From assembly GCA_030429345.1 (NCBI GenBank), contig JAUIFJ010000006.1:1-64000 (forward strand): DNA of 64,000 bases. The letters are read 5' to 3'. Position numbers and translations under genes: made by a program. Below are positions 54,714 through 62,768 of the stretch, in pieces; positions within the stretch are counted from its first letter, which is position 1, and the number at the start of each line of letters is the position of its first letter. The DNA comes from a bacterium. Its GTDB lineage: Bacteria > CAIWAD01. Below the pieces are notes generated by a model. That model did no database searches. It worked only from the letters and a program-made list of their open reading frames with translations, and was not told the origin of the DNA.

Positions 54714-54831
54714 ACTAAAGCCCGCGGCTATCATTCCGCGCCCCTGGAGGGGCGATTGATCATAGAACGTGCTGGCGGGATCGTGGTCCCGCAGGGGCCA
54801 TTGAACGATAGCCGCGGGCTTTAGTCCGCGG
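54708..54831. repeat. REPIN-like inverted repeat pair
   Basis: A 25-bp sequence (CCGCGGACTAAAG then CCCGCGGCTATC) at 54708-54732 is repeated perfectly inverted at 54807-54831, 74 bp apart. Each arm is itself a palindrome built on the GGGCTTTAGTCC-type core that is known for REP elements recognised by RAYT transposases. No RAYT gene is in the window. Confidence 0.85.
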
Positions 54832-55013
54832 TGGGCGTGTGTCCATGGCGGTTGTGCGTCCACCGTGGGCGTCCGCGGTGGGCGTGTGTCCATGGCGGTT
54901 GTGCGTCCACCGTCGGCGTCCGCGGTGGGCGTGTGTCCATGGCGGTTGTGCGTCCACCGTCGGCGTCCGTGGTGGGCGTGCGTCCATGGCGATTGTGCGT
55001 CCGCCGTGTCGGG
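54826..55013 (+). repeat. 47-bp tandem repeat, four copies
   Basis: Units start at 54826, 54873, 54920 and 54967, each beginning CCG(C/T)GGTGGGCGTG with CCATGGCGGTTGTGCGTCC inside. The first three are almost identical and the fourth has several changes. The period is not a multiple of three, so the open frames across it are coincidental. It is a minisatellite that could vary in copy number between strains. Confidence 0.9.
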
Positions 55014-55033
55014 AAGGTGTTCCCGATGGTGCC

Positions 55034-55070
55034 GAAAAACGAATCGCCGCGGGCCTCAACCCGCGGCGAT
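55034..55070 (-). terminator. Intrinsic terminator of the ornithine carbamoyltransferase gene
   Basis: On the minus strand ATCGCCGCGGG and CCCGCGGCGAT form an 11-bp stem, followed by TCGTTTTTCGG, 38 bp after the stop. The stem sequence resembles the REP-like arms upstream, so it may be a repeat recruited as a terminator. Confidence 0.75.
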
Positions 55071-55107
55071 GGAATTCATTCCGGATGGTGGGCAGTGGAA
55101 TCGGTCC

Positions 55108-56025
55108 CTAGCGGTTCTCGAGCAGCATGCAGAGAATGCCCTTCTGGGCATGCATGCGGTTCTCCGCCTCGTCGAAGACCACGCTGTTGGGGCCGTCCAT
55201 GACCTCGTCGGTAATCTCGCGACCGCGCTCGGCGGGCAGGCAATGCATCACGAGGCAATCGTCCTTGGCCATGGAGAGCAGGTCCTGGTTCAGCTGGAAG
55301 CGCTGCAGCAGGTCGGCCTTGCTGCCGGCCTGGTCCTTCTGGCCCATGCTGGCCCAGACATCCGTATACAGCACGTCGCTGCCCTTGCAGGCTTCCCGCG
55401 GATCATCGGTGACGACGATCTTCGAAAGGCCTTCCTCGCGCGCCGCCTGCAGCAGGCCGGGGTCCGGCATGGTGTTCGGATTGGTCGCGATGCGCAGCTC
55501 CATGGGAATGCGCCGCGCAAGGTTGAGCCAGCTGTTGGTCATGTTGTTGCCATCGCCAAGGTAGGTCACGACCTGGTTCTCGATGGTGCCCTTCTTCTCG
55601 TATACGGTGAAGATGTCGGCCATCACCTGGCAGGGGTGGGTCAGGTCGGTCAACATGTTGACGACCGGCACGCTGGCGTGCTCTGCCAGCTCCTCCACCT
55701 GGGCATGGCTGAAGGTGCGGATCAGGATGCCGTCCACGTAGCGGCTGAGCACCTTGGCCACGTCATGGACCGACTCACGCTTCCCCAGGCTGATCTCGGC
55801 GTCAGTGACGAACATCGGGGTGCCGCCCAGCTGGGCAATGCCGACCTCGAAACTCATGCGAGTTCGCAGGGAGGGCTTGTGGAAGATCATGGCGAAGGCC
55901 TTGTCGGCCAGCGGCTTGCGGAAGGTGCCGCTCTTCACTTCGGCCTTCATCTCGGCACTCAGGCTCATGCAGCGGTGGATTTCCTCGCTGCTGAAATCGG
56001 TCAGCTGGAGCAGGTCCTTGGTCAT
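55108..56025 (-). CDS. argF: Ornithine carbamoyltransferase
   Basis: 305 residues from ATG 56025. The carbamoyl-phosphate loop is SLRTRMSFE, then THPCQVMAD, TDVWASMGQ and HCLPAERG, all OTCase-specific. It makes citrulline from ornithine and carbamoyl phosphate, or the reverse with carbamate kinase. An upstream in-frame start would run through the promoter and is rejected. A sigma-70-type promoter and an intrinsic terminator make it a single-gene unit. Confidence 0.93.
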   Translation of the reverse strand: MTKDLLQLTDFSSEEIHRCMSLSAEMKAEVKSGTFRKPLADKAFAMIFHKPSLRTRMSFEVGIAQLGGTPMFVTDAEISLGKRESVHDVAKVLSRYVDGILIRTFSHAQVEELAEHASVPVVNMLTDLTHPCQVMADIFTVYEKKGTIENQVVTYLGDGNNMTNSWLNLARRIPMELRIATNPNTMPDPGLLQAAREEGLSKIVVTDDPREACKGSDVLYTDVWASMGQKDQAGSKADLLQRFQLNQDLLSMAKDDCLVMHCLPAERGREITDEVMDGPNSVVFDEAENRMHAQKGILCMLLENR

Positions 56026-56066
56026 GGCGGTGGTATTCCTCTTCTGGGGGTGAAAGATAGCGGCCG

Positions 56067-56095
56067 AGTCTAGCAATGAAGCGGGGGTTGGGCAA
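56067..56095 (-). promoter_or_regulatory. Promoter of the ornithine carbamoyltransferase gene
   Basis: On the minus strand TTGCCC (56095-56090), a 17-bp spacer and TAGACT (56072-56067) lie 42 bp upstream of the ATG. Confidence 0.55.
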
Positions 56096-56126
56096 CAAGA
56101 GACCTTCGCAATCCCTCAAGCAGAAA

Positions 56127-56160
56127 ATCGCTATCGCTATTGGGATCGCTATCGCTATCG
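56127..56160 (+). repeat. Short ATCGCT tandem repeat
   Basis: ATCGCTATCGCTAT, four bases, then ATCGCTATCGCTATCG. It is a simple hexamer repeat in the gap between the OTCase promoter and the terminator at 56.3 kb. No gene is seen in the rest of the gap (56096-56385). Confidence 0.7.
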
Positions 56161-56296
56161 ACGCTCAAAAAACCTCAACCCTGTCCTCCGCGACAGCGGC
56201 CACCGTTTCAATCCGGGGCAGGAGAGTGCCACGGAGTGTTTGTGATGCAAGGAGGGGACATCGATAGCGACGTGAGCCGGCGGGTAGGCTGTACTA

Positions 56297-56330
56297 CAAA
56301 AAACCCTCCCGCTCCGAAGAGCGGGAGGGT
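56297..56330 (-). terminator. Intrinsic terminator of the large secreted protein gene
   Basis: On the minus strand ACCCTCCCGCTC and GAGCGGGAGGGT form a 12-bp stem with a four-base loop, followed by TTTTTTG, 55 bp after the stop. Confidence 0.93.
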
Positions 56331-56385
56331 GGTTGAGGATCACTCCTCGGGAAAGAATCCGAAGACCCTTCCCCTGTCGGTCAAC

Positions 56386-59334
56386 CTAGGGGCAGACCGG
56401 TTCCACACGGATGTGGTAGTTGCCCAGCGAAGCGGGGATCACCGTGCTGGTGACGTTGCCCAGGGGGGTCACCGTCGCGCCGCCGAAGTCGCCGCCATCG
56501 GCCACGACCAGGTTGTAACTCGTCGCGGCGGCAACCGCGCTCCAGCTCAGCGTGATGTTGCCACCACCGTAGAGGGCGACCAGGTCAACAATGTCCTCGC
56601 AGGGCGAGACGCAGGTGCTGGTGACATCGATCTGGAAGTTGCCGTTGTTGGCGCTGAAGCCCTCGACAAGTACCCAGTAGGTCAGACCGGCCGTCACGGA
56701 GAAGGTCAGTTCCGACTGCAGGCCGCAGAAATCGTCGTTGAGGGCGAATTCGGTGCCGCCATCGCAGGGGCTGACAGTCTCGTAGGCGCGGAGGTAGGAA
56801 TCATAGTCCGTGCCGCCACCGCAGAGGCTGACGGTGACATCGCAGTCTACCGGGGCCACGAAGGTGTAGATGTAGTCGTTGGCAGCGTTGCCGGCGACAT
56901 TCGTGGTGTTGAGGGTGCTGCCCGTGTCACTGAAGGTGGGCAGGGTCATTTCCGCGACCGGATCGCAGGGATCGATGATTTCGCAGGGCGTGCAGGTCAC
57001 GCTCAGGGCGTAGTCACCGGTGGTGTCGGCCCAGTAGCCGGCGGCAGCCACTACCAGGTAGTAGGTACCGGGAAGCAGGCACTCGCTGGTCAGGCTCTCG
57101 CCTTCGCACCAGCCGCCCAGGTCGCCCTGGGTCAGGATGGTCGTGCCGTCGCTGTCGACCAGGCTCAGCACGCCGTCAATGCCTTCCACGCTGAGGGAGG
57201 CATCAATGATGTAAGTGTCGTCCAGGGTCACGGAGAAGTAGTCCAGGTCGAAGGTGTTCTCGACGCCGTCCCAGGTGGTGGTCACGGTACCGCAGGCGGT
57301 CATGCCGCAGGACATGAGCGTGGCGGTGGAGAAATCCTCGTTGGGCTCGACTTCGGCCACGCCGTCGCACATGATCTCATCGCAGCCGCAGATGGTGGCG
57401 TTCATGTTGATGTCGAAGAGACCTTCGTCGCCCGCGCCGAATCCGCCGATGACCAGGGTGTAGTCGCCGGGAGGAATGCAGGTGGTGAGGAAGTTCGTGG
57501 CGAAGTCGGTCAGCTCGCAGGAACCGTCGTTGTAGAGCACGTTCAGGCCGCCGTCGCAGGGATCGCCCGCGAAAAGGTAGCTGTCCGTGTCGAAGGCGGT
57601 GCCGGCGAGGCAGGTGGTGACATCCAGGGTGAACCAGTCGGCAGCCGTGAAAGTGTAGCCCAGCTGACCATTGCCCAGCTCGAGAACGTCGGGGGCGCCG
57701 ACCGTGTTCTCACCGACCAGGCTGACACCGGCGAAGGGATCGACGGCGACAGGGGCGAAGACATCACAGGGATCGACGAAGGCGCACTCGGTGATGGCCA
57801 GATCCAGGCCATAGTGCCAGGGCGTCTCGACCGTGCAGGGGTAGCCTTCGAAGAGGTTGCCGCTCAGCTCGTCATAGGCGACGGCCAGCATGTAGTAGTC
57901 GCCGGGGGCCAGGCACTCGGTGCTGCCCATTGCCGTGGTTCCCTCGGCGGCGAACACGGCGGCGAACTCGGTCGGCGCTTCACAGTCGAGGTCGAAGATG
58001 ACGCCGGCCATGGGCACGCAGACGGAAGCGACGGTCAGGTCGACGATGCCTCCGGGCTCGGGCACGGTGAAGAGGAACCAGTCCGTGTCACGGCTGCCGC
58101 CGTCGGCCCAGGTGGTGCCGCAGGTGGCGAGACCGGACCAGGGCTCGGCAGCGACGGGGTCGCTGTTGCAGCCGCCGTTGGTGTCGTCGCAGGGAGCTTC
58201 CAGCTCGGCGAAGTCGAAGCCGGTGGGGCAGCCCAGGTCCTCGCAGGGAGGAGCGGTGGTCGTCACGCAGAGCTCGTAGGCGCCCGTGTTGGTGCTGTAT
58301 CCGTCGACGGCGATGTAGACCATGCCGGCGGGGTACACGCAGGAGACTTCCGAGGTCAGGCCGCAGGAGTCGTCGTTGCCGCCAATGGAGACGCCGGCAG
58401 CGTCGAAGATGCCGAGCGCGGAATCATAGTCGGGAGCGCTGCAGAGGCTGATCGTGTAGGAGGTCACACCGTCGGCCATGAAGCGGTACCACACGTCCGG
58501 GGCGTTGCCCGTGCTGGTGGCGCTGTAGAAGCCGGTCCAGCAGGCGTCCTGGGTGAAGGGCGGGACAGCGTCCTGGGTCGCCTGGTCCGTGCTGCCGCTC
58601 ATGCAGTCGCCGTCGACCGTGATGTCGATGGCATTGGCGAAGTCGTCGTTGGCCGGGGGCGGCGGGGGCGGATCGCAGGGAGCGCCGACCGTCAGCTCGA
58701 AGGTGCCGCCGGCACCACTGTAACCGGTGATGCCGATCAGGTAGTCGACGCCGTCCTCGAAGGTGAACTCGTCGCACTCCAGGTAGGTGGCATACCCGCA
58801 GGCGCTGTCGCCATCGCGGTAGTAGAGCTGGGTCAGGTCGGTGCAGTTGTCGTAGATGTACATGTCGGTATCGAAGTCGGTACCGGCATTGCATGTCTGC
58901 AGATCCAGGCCCACGCCCGTACCGGTGTACGAGAAGAACCAGGTCTCGCCGGCAGCGATGGTGTGCGTACCGGAGGCCAGCGCGGTCGGGTTGTTGCAAT
59001 CCGTGGTGCGCGGCGCGCCGACGGCTTCATGGCGCAGCTTGCGCTGGGCCGCTTCGCTCAGCTCGGCCTGGGTGGCCCGCATGGACAGGTCGGCGGCCGT
59101 GCCGCTGGCATAGGCGCGCTCGCGCTCCACCTTGGTGGGCATGGCGCGTTCGGTTTCCACCATGGGCAGTGCCAACTGCAGCTGGTCCAGGTCGACGGGC
59201 TGGCTGACAGCACGCAGGCCCTGGGCTTCCTTCTGGGTCAGGTCTCCCTGGGCCACCAGGTCGCTGTACTTGTCCGCGTGGGCAAGTCCGGCGACCAGGA
59301 CGCCACAAAGTCCTGTCACGAGAAACTTCTTCAT
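56386..59334 (-). CDS. Large secreted multidomain protein with PPC-like repeats
   Basis: 982 residues from ATG 59334 (Shine-Dalgarno TTGGAGGAGAG). Signal peptide 1-20 (KKFLVTGLCGVLVAGLAHA). After a charged helix (~25-90) come about six Cys-rich beta domains resembling bacterial pre-peptidase C-terminal (PPC) domains. Each has FDTDSYLF/YDSYLRAY-like motifs, a Cys-Asp-Gly-Gly or Asn-Asp-Asp turn and a closing Tyr-x-Leu-x-Val strand. A Pro run (PPPPPP) separates domains 1 and 2. A final ~70-residue fibronectin-III-like domain (ITLSWSAVAAATSYNLVVAD) ends the protein. No protease domain and no FlgD/type-A tail are present. It is probably a cell-surface or extracellular binding protein. Confidence 0.82.
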   Translation of the reverse strand: MKKFLVTGLCGVLVAGLAHADKYSDLVAQGDLTQKEAQGLRAVSQPVDLDQLQLALPMVETERAMPTKVERERAYASGTAADLSMRATQAELSEAAQRKLRHEAVGAPRTTDCNNPTALASGTHTIAAGETWFFSYTGTGVGLDLQTCNAGTDFDTDMYIYDNCTDLTQLYYRDGDSACGYATYLECDEFTFEDGVDYLIGITGYSGAGGTFELTVGAPCDPPPPPPANDDFANAIDITVDGDCMSGSTDQATQDAVPPFTQDACWTGFYSATSTGNAPDVWYRFMADGVTSYTISLCSAPDYDSALGIFDAAGVSIGGNDDSCGLTSEVSCVYPAGMVYIAVDGYSTNTGAYELCVTTTAPPCEDLGCPTGFDFAELEAPCDDTNGGCNSDPVAAEPWSGLATCGTTWADGGSRDTDWFLFTVPEPGGIVDLTVASVCVPMAGVIFDLDCEAPTEFAAVFAAEGTTAMGSTECLAPGDYYMLAVAYDELSGNLFEGYPCTVETPWHYGLDLAITECAFVDPCDVFAPVAVDPFAGVSLVGENTVGAPDVLELGNGQLGYTFTAADWFTLDVTTCLAGTAFDTDSYLFAGDPCDGGLNVLYNDGSCELTDFATNFLTTCIPPGDYTLVIGGFGAGDEGLFDINMNATICGCDEIMCDGVAEVEPNEDFSTATLMSCGMTACGTVTTTWDGVENTFDLDYFSVTLDDTYIIDASLSVEGIDGVLSLVDSDGTTILTQGDLGGWCEGESLTSECLLPGTYYLVVAAAGYWADTTGDYALSVTCTPCEIIDPCDPVAEMTLPTFSDTGSTLNTTNVAGNAANDYIYTFVAPVDCDVTVSLCGGGTDYDSYLRAYETVSPCDGGTEFALNDDFCGLQSELTFSVTAGLTYWVLVEGFSANNGNFQIDVTSTCVSPCEDIVDLVALYGGGNITLSWSAVAAATSYNLVVADGGDFGGATVTPLGNVTSTVIPASLGNYHIRVEPVCP

Positions 59335-59406
59335 AACTCTCCTCCAACACAATGATTTGCGGAAGCCGTTCGTGTCGCGCTTCCGACGATTGAAACGAGT
59401 CTCTTC

Positions 59407-59441
59407 AAAAAGAAACGGGGGGCTGCGACAGGCAGTCCCCC
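59407..59441 (-). terminator. Hairpin plus T-tract in the leader of the secreted protein gene
   Basis: On the minus strand GGGGG-A-CTGC and GCAG-CCCCC form a stem, followed by GTTTCTTTTTG, 73 bp before the ATG. It is either a terminator for upstream transcripts or an attenuator in a long leader. Confidence 0.55.
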
Positions 59442-59853
59442 GAAATGGACAATTCGGATCCGGCAAAAGCATGCCAGAAGCAGATCAGCTGGGTCTCCGG
59501 GCAGGCTTTCGAGCTCATGGGTTTCATCCTTCAGGGATGCAGGATCGGTTCCCGGGCGGGAAGTCGATCTGGCAGTTCATTCAGGGATGCCGGGCCGGGC
59601 GCCGGCACAGGTCACGCACTTTCTGCCAGGCCTCCGGACAGGATCCCGGCAGCACAGCTTTAAAGCAAATGCCATGCCTTCCTGAAGCACAGCCTCCGCC
59701 ACCGAAAAGCGACAAGAGGTGAATTCAGTTTTACTCCTGCTTGCCATACCAAACACCATTCAAAGCCGGATGTGCAGAATCGGGCTTGGCGTAACGGTTT
59801 CTGAACAAATCGGAAACACTGTTCTCAATGACTGAACAGCTGACACCTTCCAA
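59442..59853. other. Intergenic region upstream of the secreted protein gene, no gene seen
   Basis: No supported gene. TTCAGGGATGC occurs twice (~59530 and ~59580). The region could hold the promoter and a structured leader for the secreted protein gene, but I recognise no riboswitch class. Confidence 0.4.
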
Positions 59854-59880
59854 CGCAAACGAGGGGCATGAAGCCCCTCG
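59854..59880 (-). terminator. Terminator of the P5C dehydrogenase gene
   Basis: On the minus strand CGAGGGGC and GCCCCTCG form an 8-bp stem around a five-base loop, followed by TTTGCG. The T-tract is short. It lies 28 bp after the stop. Confidence 0.65.
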
Positions 59881-59907
59881 CTGTTTGCGACCAGGATGGA
59901 ACAGCCT

Positions 59908-61539
59908 CTAGTCTTCCGAGCTCAGGAAGGGGTAGGCGAAGTGCCGCGCCGGAACAGCGGTCTCTTTCACCGTACGGATGTTGCACCACCGGAGCAGGTT
60001 GTACATGCTGCCGGCCTTGTCGTTGGTGCCCGACTTGCGGCCGCCGCCGAAGGGCTGCTGCCCGACCACGGCTCCCGTCGGCTTGTCGTTGACGTAGAAA
60101 TTGCCCGCCGCGTTCTTCAGGGCCAGGGAAGCCTGTCTCACGGCGGCGCGGTCCCGGCCGAAGACGGCGCCGGTCAGGGCGTATTCGCTGGTGCTGTCGG
60201 CGATCTTCAGGGTCTCTTCGAAGTCCTTGTCCTTGTATACGAAGACCGTCAGCACCGGGCCGAAGATCTCCTCGCGCATGGTGAGGAAGTCGGGCTTCTT
60301 GGCCTGGATCACGGTCGGCTCGATGAAGTAGCCCGTCGTGTCGTCACAGCCGCCGCCGAAAAGGATCTCCGCGTCCGCGGAGTCCTTCGCCTGTTCGATA
60401 TAGCCCCGAATGCTGGCGAAGGCCCGGGCGTCGATCACGGCATTGAGGAAGTTGCCGAAATCCTCCGGGTCGCCCATGCGGATCTCGGCGAGCTGGGATT
60501 CCATTTCCTGTCTCACGGCGGGCCAGAGGCTTTCGGGAATGTAGGCCCGGCTGGCCGCGCTGCACTTCTGGCCCTGGTACTCGAAGGCGCCGCGGACCAG
60601 CGCCGTGGCCAGGGCCGTCGTGTCCGAACTGCTGTGGGCGAAGACGAAGTCCTTGCCGCCGGTCTCACCGACGATGCGCGGATAATTACGGTAGCCGCGG
60701 ATGTTCTCGCCGACAGTCTTCCAGAAGCCCTCGAAGACCTCGGTGCTGCCGGTGAAATGAATGCCCGCCATGGAGGGGTGCTTCATCAGCAGGTCGCTGA
60801 GGCTGCCTCCGGGGAAGGGCAGAAACTGCAACACGCCCGCCGGCAGGCCGGCCTCGCGCAGGATCTTCATGAAGACCCAGTTGGAATAGATCGCCGTGGT
60901 CGCCGGCTTCCAGATGCTGACACCACCCATCAGGATCGGGCTGGTCGGCAGGTTGCCGCCGATGGAGGTGAAATTGAAGGGACTGACGGCGAAGGTGAAG
61001 CCTTCCAGGCCGCGGTACTCCAGGCGGTTCCACATGCCCTCGGAACTGATCGGCTGCTCGTCGTAGATGCGGCGCGCGTAATACACGTTGAAGCGCAGGA
61101 AATCCGCCAGTTCGCAGGCGGCGTCGATTTCCGCCTGGAAGGCCGTCTTGGACTGGGCCAGCATGGTGGCGGCGTTGATCTCGTCGCGGAAGGGACCGCT
61201 GAGCAGATCGGCGGCCTTCAGGAAAATGGCCGCGCGGTCCTCGAAGGGCATGCTCGACCACTCGGGCAGGGCCTGCATGGCTCCGTCAATGGCGCGCTGC
61301 CCCTCATCGGGACCGGCCAGCTGGCACTCGCCCAGCACATGCGCGTGGTTGTGAGGCATGACGGCCTTGCGTGAGCTGGCCCCGGCGCATTCCTCTCCAT
61401 TGATGAACAGGGGAATCTCCGCGTGGCCCGAACGCAGTTCGGCCAGTTTCGCTTTCAGGGACGCGCGCTCGGGCGTGCCCGGGGCATAGGACTTGATCGG
61501 CTCGTTTACGGGAACCGGAACAGGATAGGAGGGAAGCAT
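59908..61539 (-). CDS. pruA: 1-pyrroline-5-carboxylate (L-glutamate gamma-semialdehyde) dehydrogenase
   Basis: 543 residues. The ALDH catalytic Glu is in VGETGGKDFVF and the catalytic Cys in EYQGQKCSAASRAY. FAVSPFNFTSIGGNLP and IWKPATTAIYSNWVFM are typical of the stand-alone P5C dehydrogenase type shared with eukaryotic mitochondria. Unlike E. coli PutA, it is not fused to proline dehydrogenase. It oxidises glutamate semialdehyde to glutamate with NAD in proline/arginine breakdown. No proline dehydrogenase gene is in the window. Confidence 0.94.
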   Translation of the reverse strand: MLPSYPVPVPVNEPIKSYAPGTPERASLKAKLAELRSGHAEIPLFINGEECAGASSRKAVMPHNHAHVLGECQLAGPDEGQRAIDGAMQALPEWSSMPFEDRAAIFLKAADLLSGPFRDEINAATMLAQSKTAFQAEIDAACELADFLRFNVYYARRIYDEQPISSEGMWNRLEYRGLEGFTFAVSPFNFTSIGGNLPTSPILMGGVSIWKPATTAIYSNWVFMKILREAGLPAGVLQFLPFPGGSLSDLLMKHPSMAGIHFTGSTEVFEGFWKTVGENIRGYRNYPRIVGETGGKDFVFAHSSSDTTALATALVRGAFEYQGQKCSAASRAYIPESLWPAVRQEMESQLAEIRMGDPEDFGNFLNAVIDARAFASIRGYIEQAKDSADAEILFGGGCDDTTGYFIEPTVIQAKKPDFLTMREEIFGPVLTVFVYKDKDFEETLKIADSTSEYALTGAVFGRDRAAVRQASLALKNAAGNFYVNDKPTGAVVGQQPFGGGRKSGTNDKAGSMYNLLRWCNIRTVKETAVPARHFAYPFLSSED

Positions 61540-61664
61540 GAATACCTCGCGACTGAACGGCCGGGAGTCAAGCGGAAGCGCAGAGGGCTTGGGGTATCAC
61601 GCCGGCGGGCCGTGGCGCCGGAGCGACGAGATTCGAGTGTAGTAATTCCACGGGCATCCTGGGC

Positions 61665-61773
61665 TCTCCCCCGCTGCCATCCCGTGACTCCTCACACTGT
61701 CAACCAGTGGCTTCCCCCGTTGCCAACCCGCGGCTCCCCCCGCTGCCATCCCGTGGCTTGACCACGGGATCCT
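61665..61773 (+). repeat. Degenerate direct repeats (CCCCCGCTGCCATCCCGTG)
   Basis: Units at ~61665, ~61711 and ~61735 share CCCCCG(C/T)TGCCA(T/A)CCCG(T/C)G. The last continues into GGCTTGACCACGGGATCC, whose partner GGATCCCGCGGTCAAGCC lies at 61813-61830 as an imperfect inverted repeat. Confidence 0.65.
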
Positions 61774-61838
61774 TGTCCGCGTCGCAGACCGAAGGGCCTG
61801 AGGCCACTAGACGGATCCCGCGGTCAAGCCAAAGGCCT

Positions 61839-61863
61839 GCCCCCGCGAAGGCGGGGGGATGAC
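61839..61863 (+). repeat. Solo palindrome related to the 13-kb arrays
   Basis: CCCCCGCGAAGGCGGGGG with flank GATGACA. It shares the central palindrome with the 12.9-kb cores but not their ATTCAGTCG flank. It is the only solo copy seen. Confidence 0.6.
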
Positions 61864-62227
61864 AAAGTGGTAGGGGATGATAGAGAGGGCCCGCAACGTG
61901 GTGTCGTTGCGGGCCCATGGCATTCAAGATGCGCCTCTTCACAGGGTTCGCGGATTCGGGCGAACCGCAACCGACGCAATCAGGAAGACTCCGCCGGCGC
62001 GAACCACCGATGATTTTGCGTCAACGACTGAAGCACGAATCATGCCATTCCATGTGGCACTGTTAATACTGGACTTGCCTGCAGAACTGCCAGACACGCC
62101 CTTGCAGAACCGTTGGATCCTGAACAAACAATCAATGGCCGCTGTCCAGGCCGGTTCTCTGCGGAGTGGGAACAGGGGAATAAGAGCTGGAACCGCTGCA
62201 GAGTGGAGGCAGCTGTGCTGTGGCGGA

Positions 62228-62701
62228 TCAGCCCTTGCGGATCTTCTCCACCAGGGCCGTCGTGCTGCGGCCTTCGCGCAGTTCGATGGTTTCCACTCGG
62301 CCGCCGGCGGCGATCACCTCGCGGGCGCCGACGATCTGGTCGACGGCATAATCGGCTCCCTTGACGAGGATATCGGGACGCAGCTCCTCGATCAGGCGCA
62401 GGGGTGTGTCCTCCTCGAAGAGCACGATGCGGTCGACGCAGCTCAGGGCGGAGAGCACGAGGGCGCGATCCTCCTGCACGCAGAGCGGGCGCTCGGGCCC
62501 CTTCAGGCGTCTCACGCTGGAGTCGCTGTTCAGTCCGAGGACCAGCCCTGCCCCCAGTTCGCGGGCCCGCTGCAGGTACTCCACGTGCCCCGCGTGCAAC
62601 AAGTCGAAGACGCCGTTGGTGAACACGACCGCCTGCTGCCGATGCAACAGATCCAGGCGCCACTTCTGCGCCTCCCGCAAACTGACCAGCTTGTCATACA
62701 T
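62228..62701 (-). CDS. D-glycero-beta-D-manno-heptose 1-phosphate adenylyltransferase (RfaE2/HldE C-terminal type)
   Basis: 157 residues from ATG 62701 (GGGAGAG upstream). The nucleotidyltransferase HxGH motif is in [18 protein letters not shown], and [18 protein letters not shown] is diagnostic of RfaE domain 2. It forms ADP-heptose for the LPS core, downstream of GmhA (32.6 kb) and upstream of the heptosyltransferase (16.6 kb). The RfaE1 kinase domain is not fused here and not in the window. Confidence 0.92.
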   Translation of the reverse strand: MYDKLVSLREAQKWRLDLLHRQQAVVFTNGVFDLLHAGHVEYLQRARELGAGLVLGLNSDSSVRRLKGPERPLCVQEDRALVLSALSCVDRIVLFEEDTPLRLIEELRPDILVKGADYAVDQIVGAREVIAAGGRVETIELREGRSTTALVEKIRKG

Positions 62702-62768
62702 CAAAAACTCTCCCATGCGCAACCAACCCACCAACAAACTTCAATCTTCGTACTACAAACTTCATCCT
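62702..62768 (-). repeat. G/T-rich heptamer-like spacer between the DUF3108 and RfaE2 genes
   Basis: On the minus strand GATGAAG and TGAAGTTTG units are followed by GTTGGTGGGTTGGTTG. It is similar in build to the spacer at 37.37-37.43 kb. Confidence 0.5.

Larger units (their letters stand above)
61540..62227. other. Intergenic region with repeats, no gene seen
   Basis: 688 bp without a supported gene. It carries direct repeats at 61665-61773, a palindrome of the same core type as the 13-kb arrays at 61839-61863, and a hairpin (GGGCCCGCAAC/GTTGCGGGCCC) at 61887-61916. The segment 61930-62227 is ordinary sequence. Confidence 0.6.

Noticed and set aside
54839-55111. Open frames across the 47-bp tandem repeats
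   Set aside because: The unit is not a multiple of three and no ribosome site is present; frames are open by composition only.
56140-59355. 1071-residue plus-strand frame opposite the secreted protein gene
   Set aside because: The minus strand has signal peptide, Shine-Dalgarno, domain structure and terminator; the plus frame has none.
59577-59642. GTCACGCA and GCCTCCGG words resembling a c-di-GMP-I riboswitch
   Set aside because: The words are only ~16 nt apart with no room for the conserved hairpins, and they lie antisense to the nearest gene.
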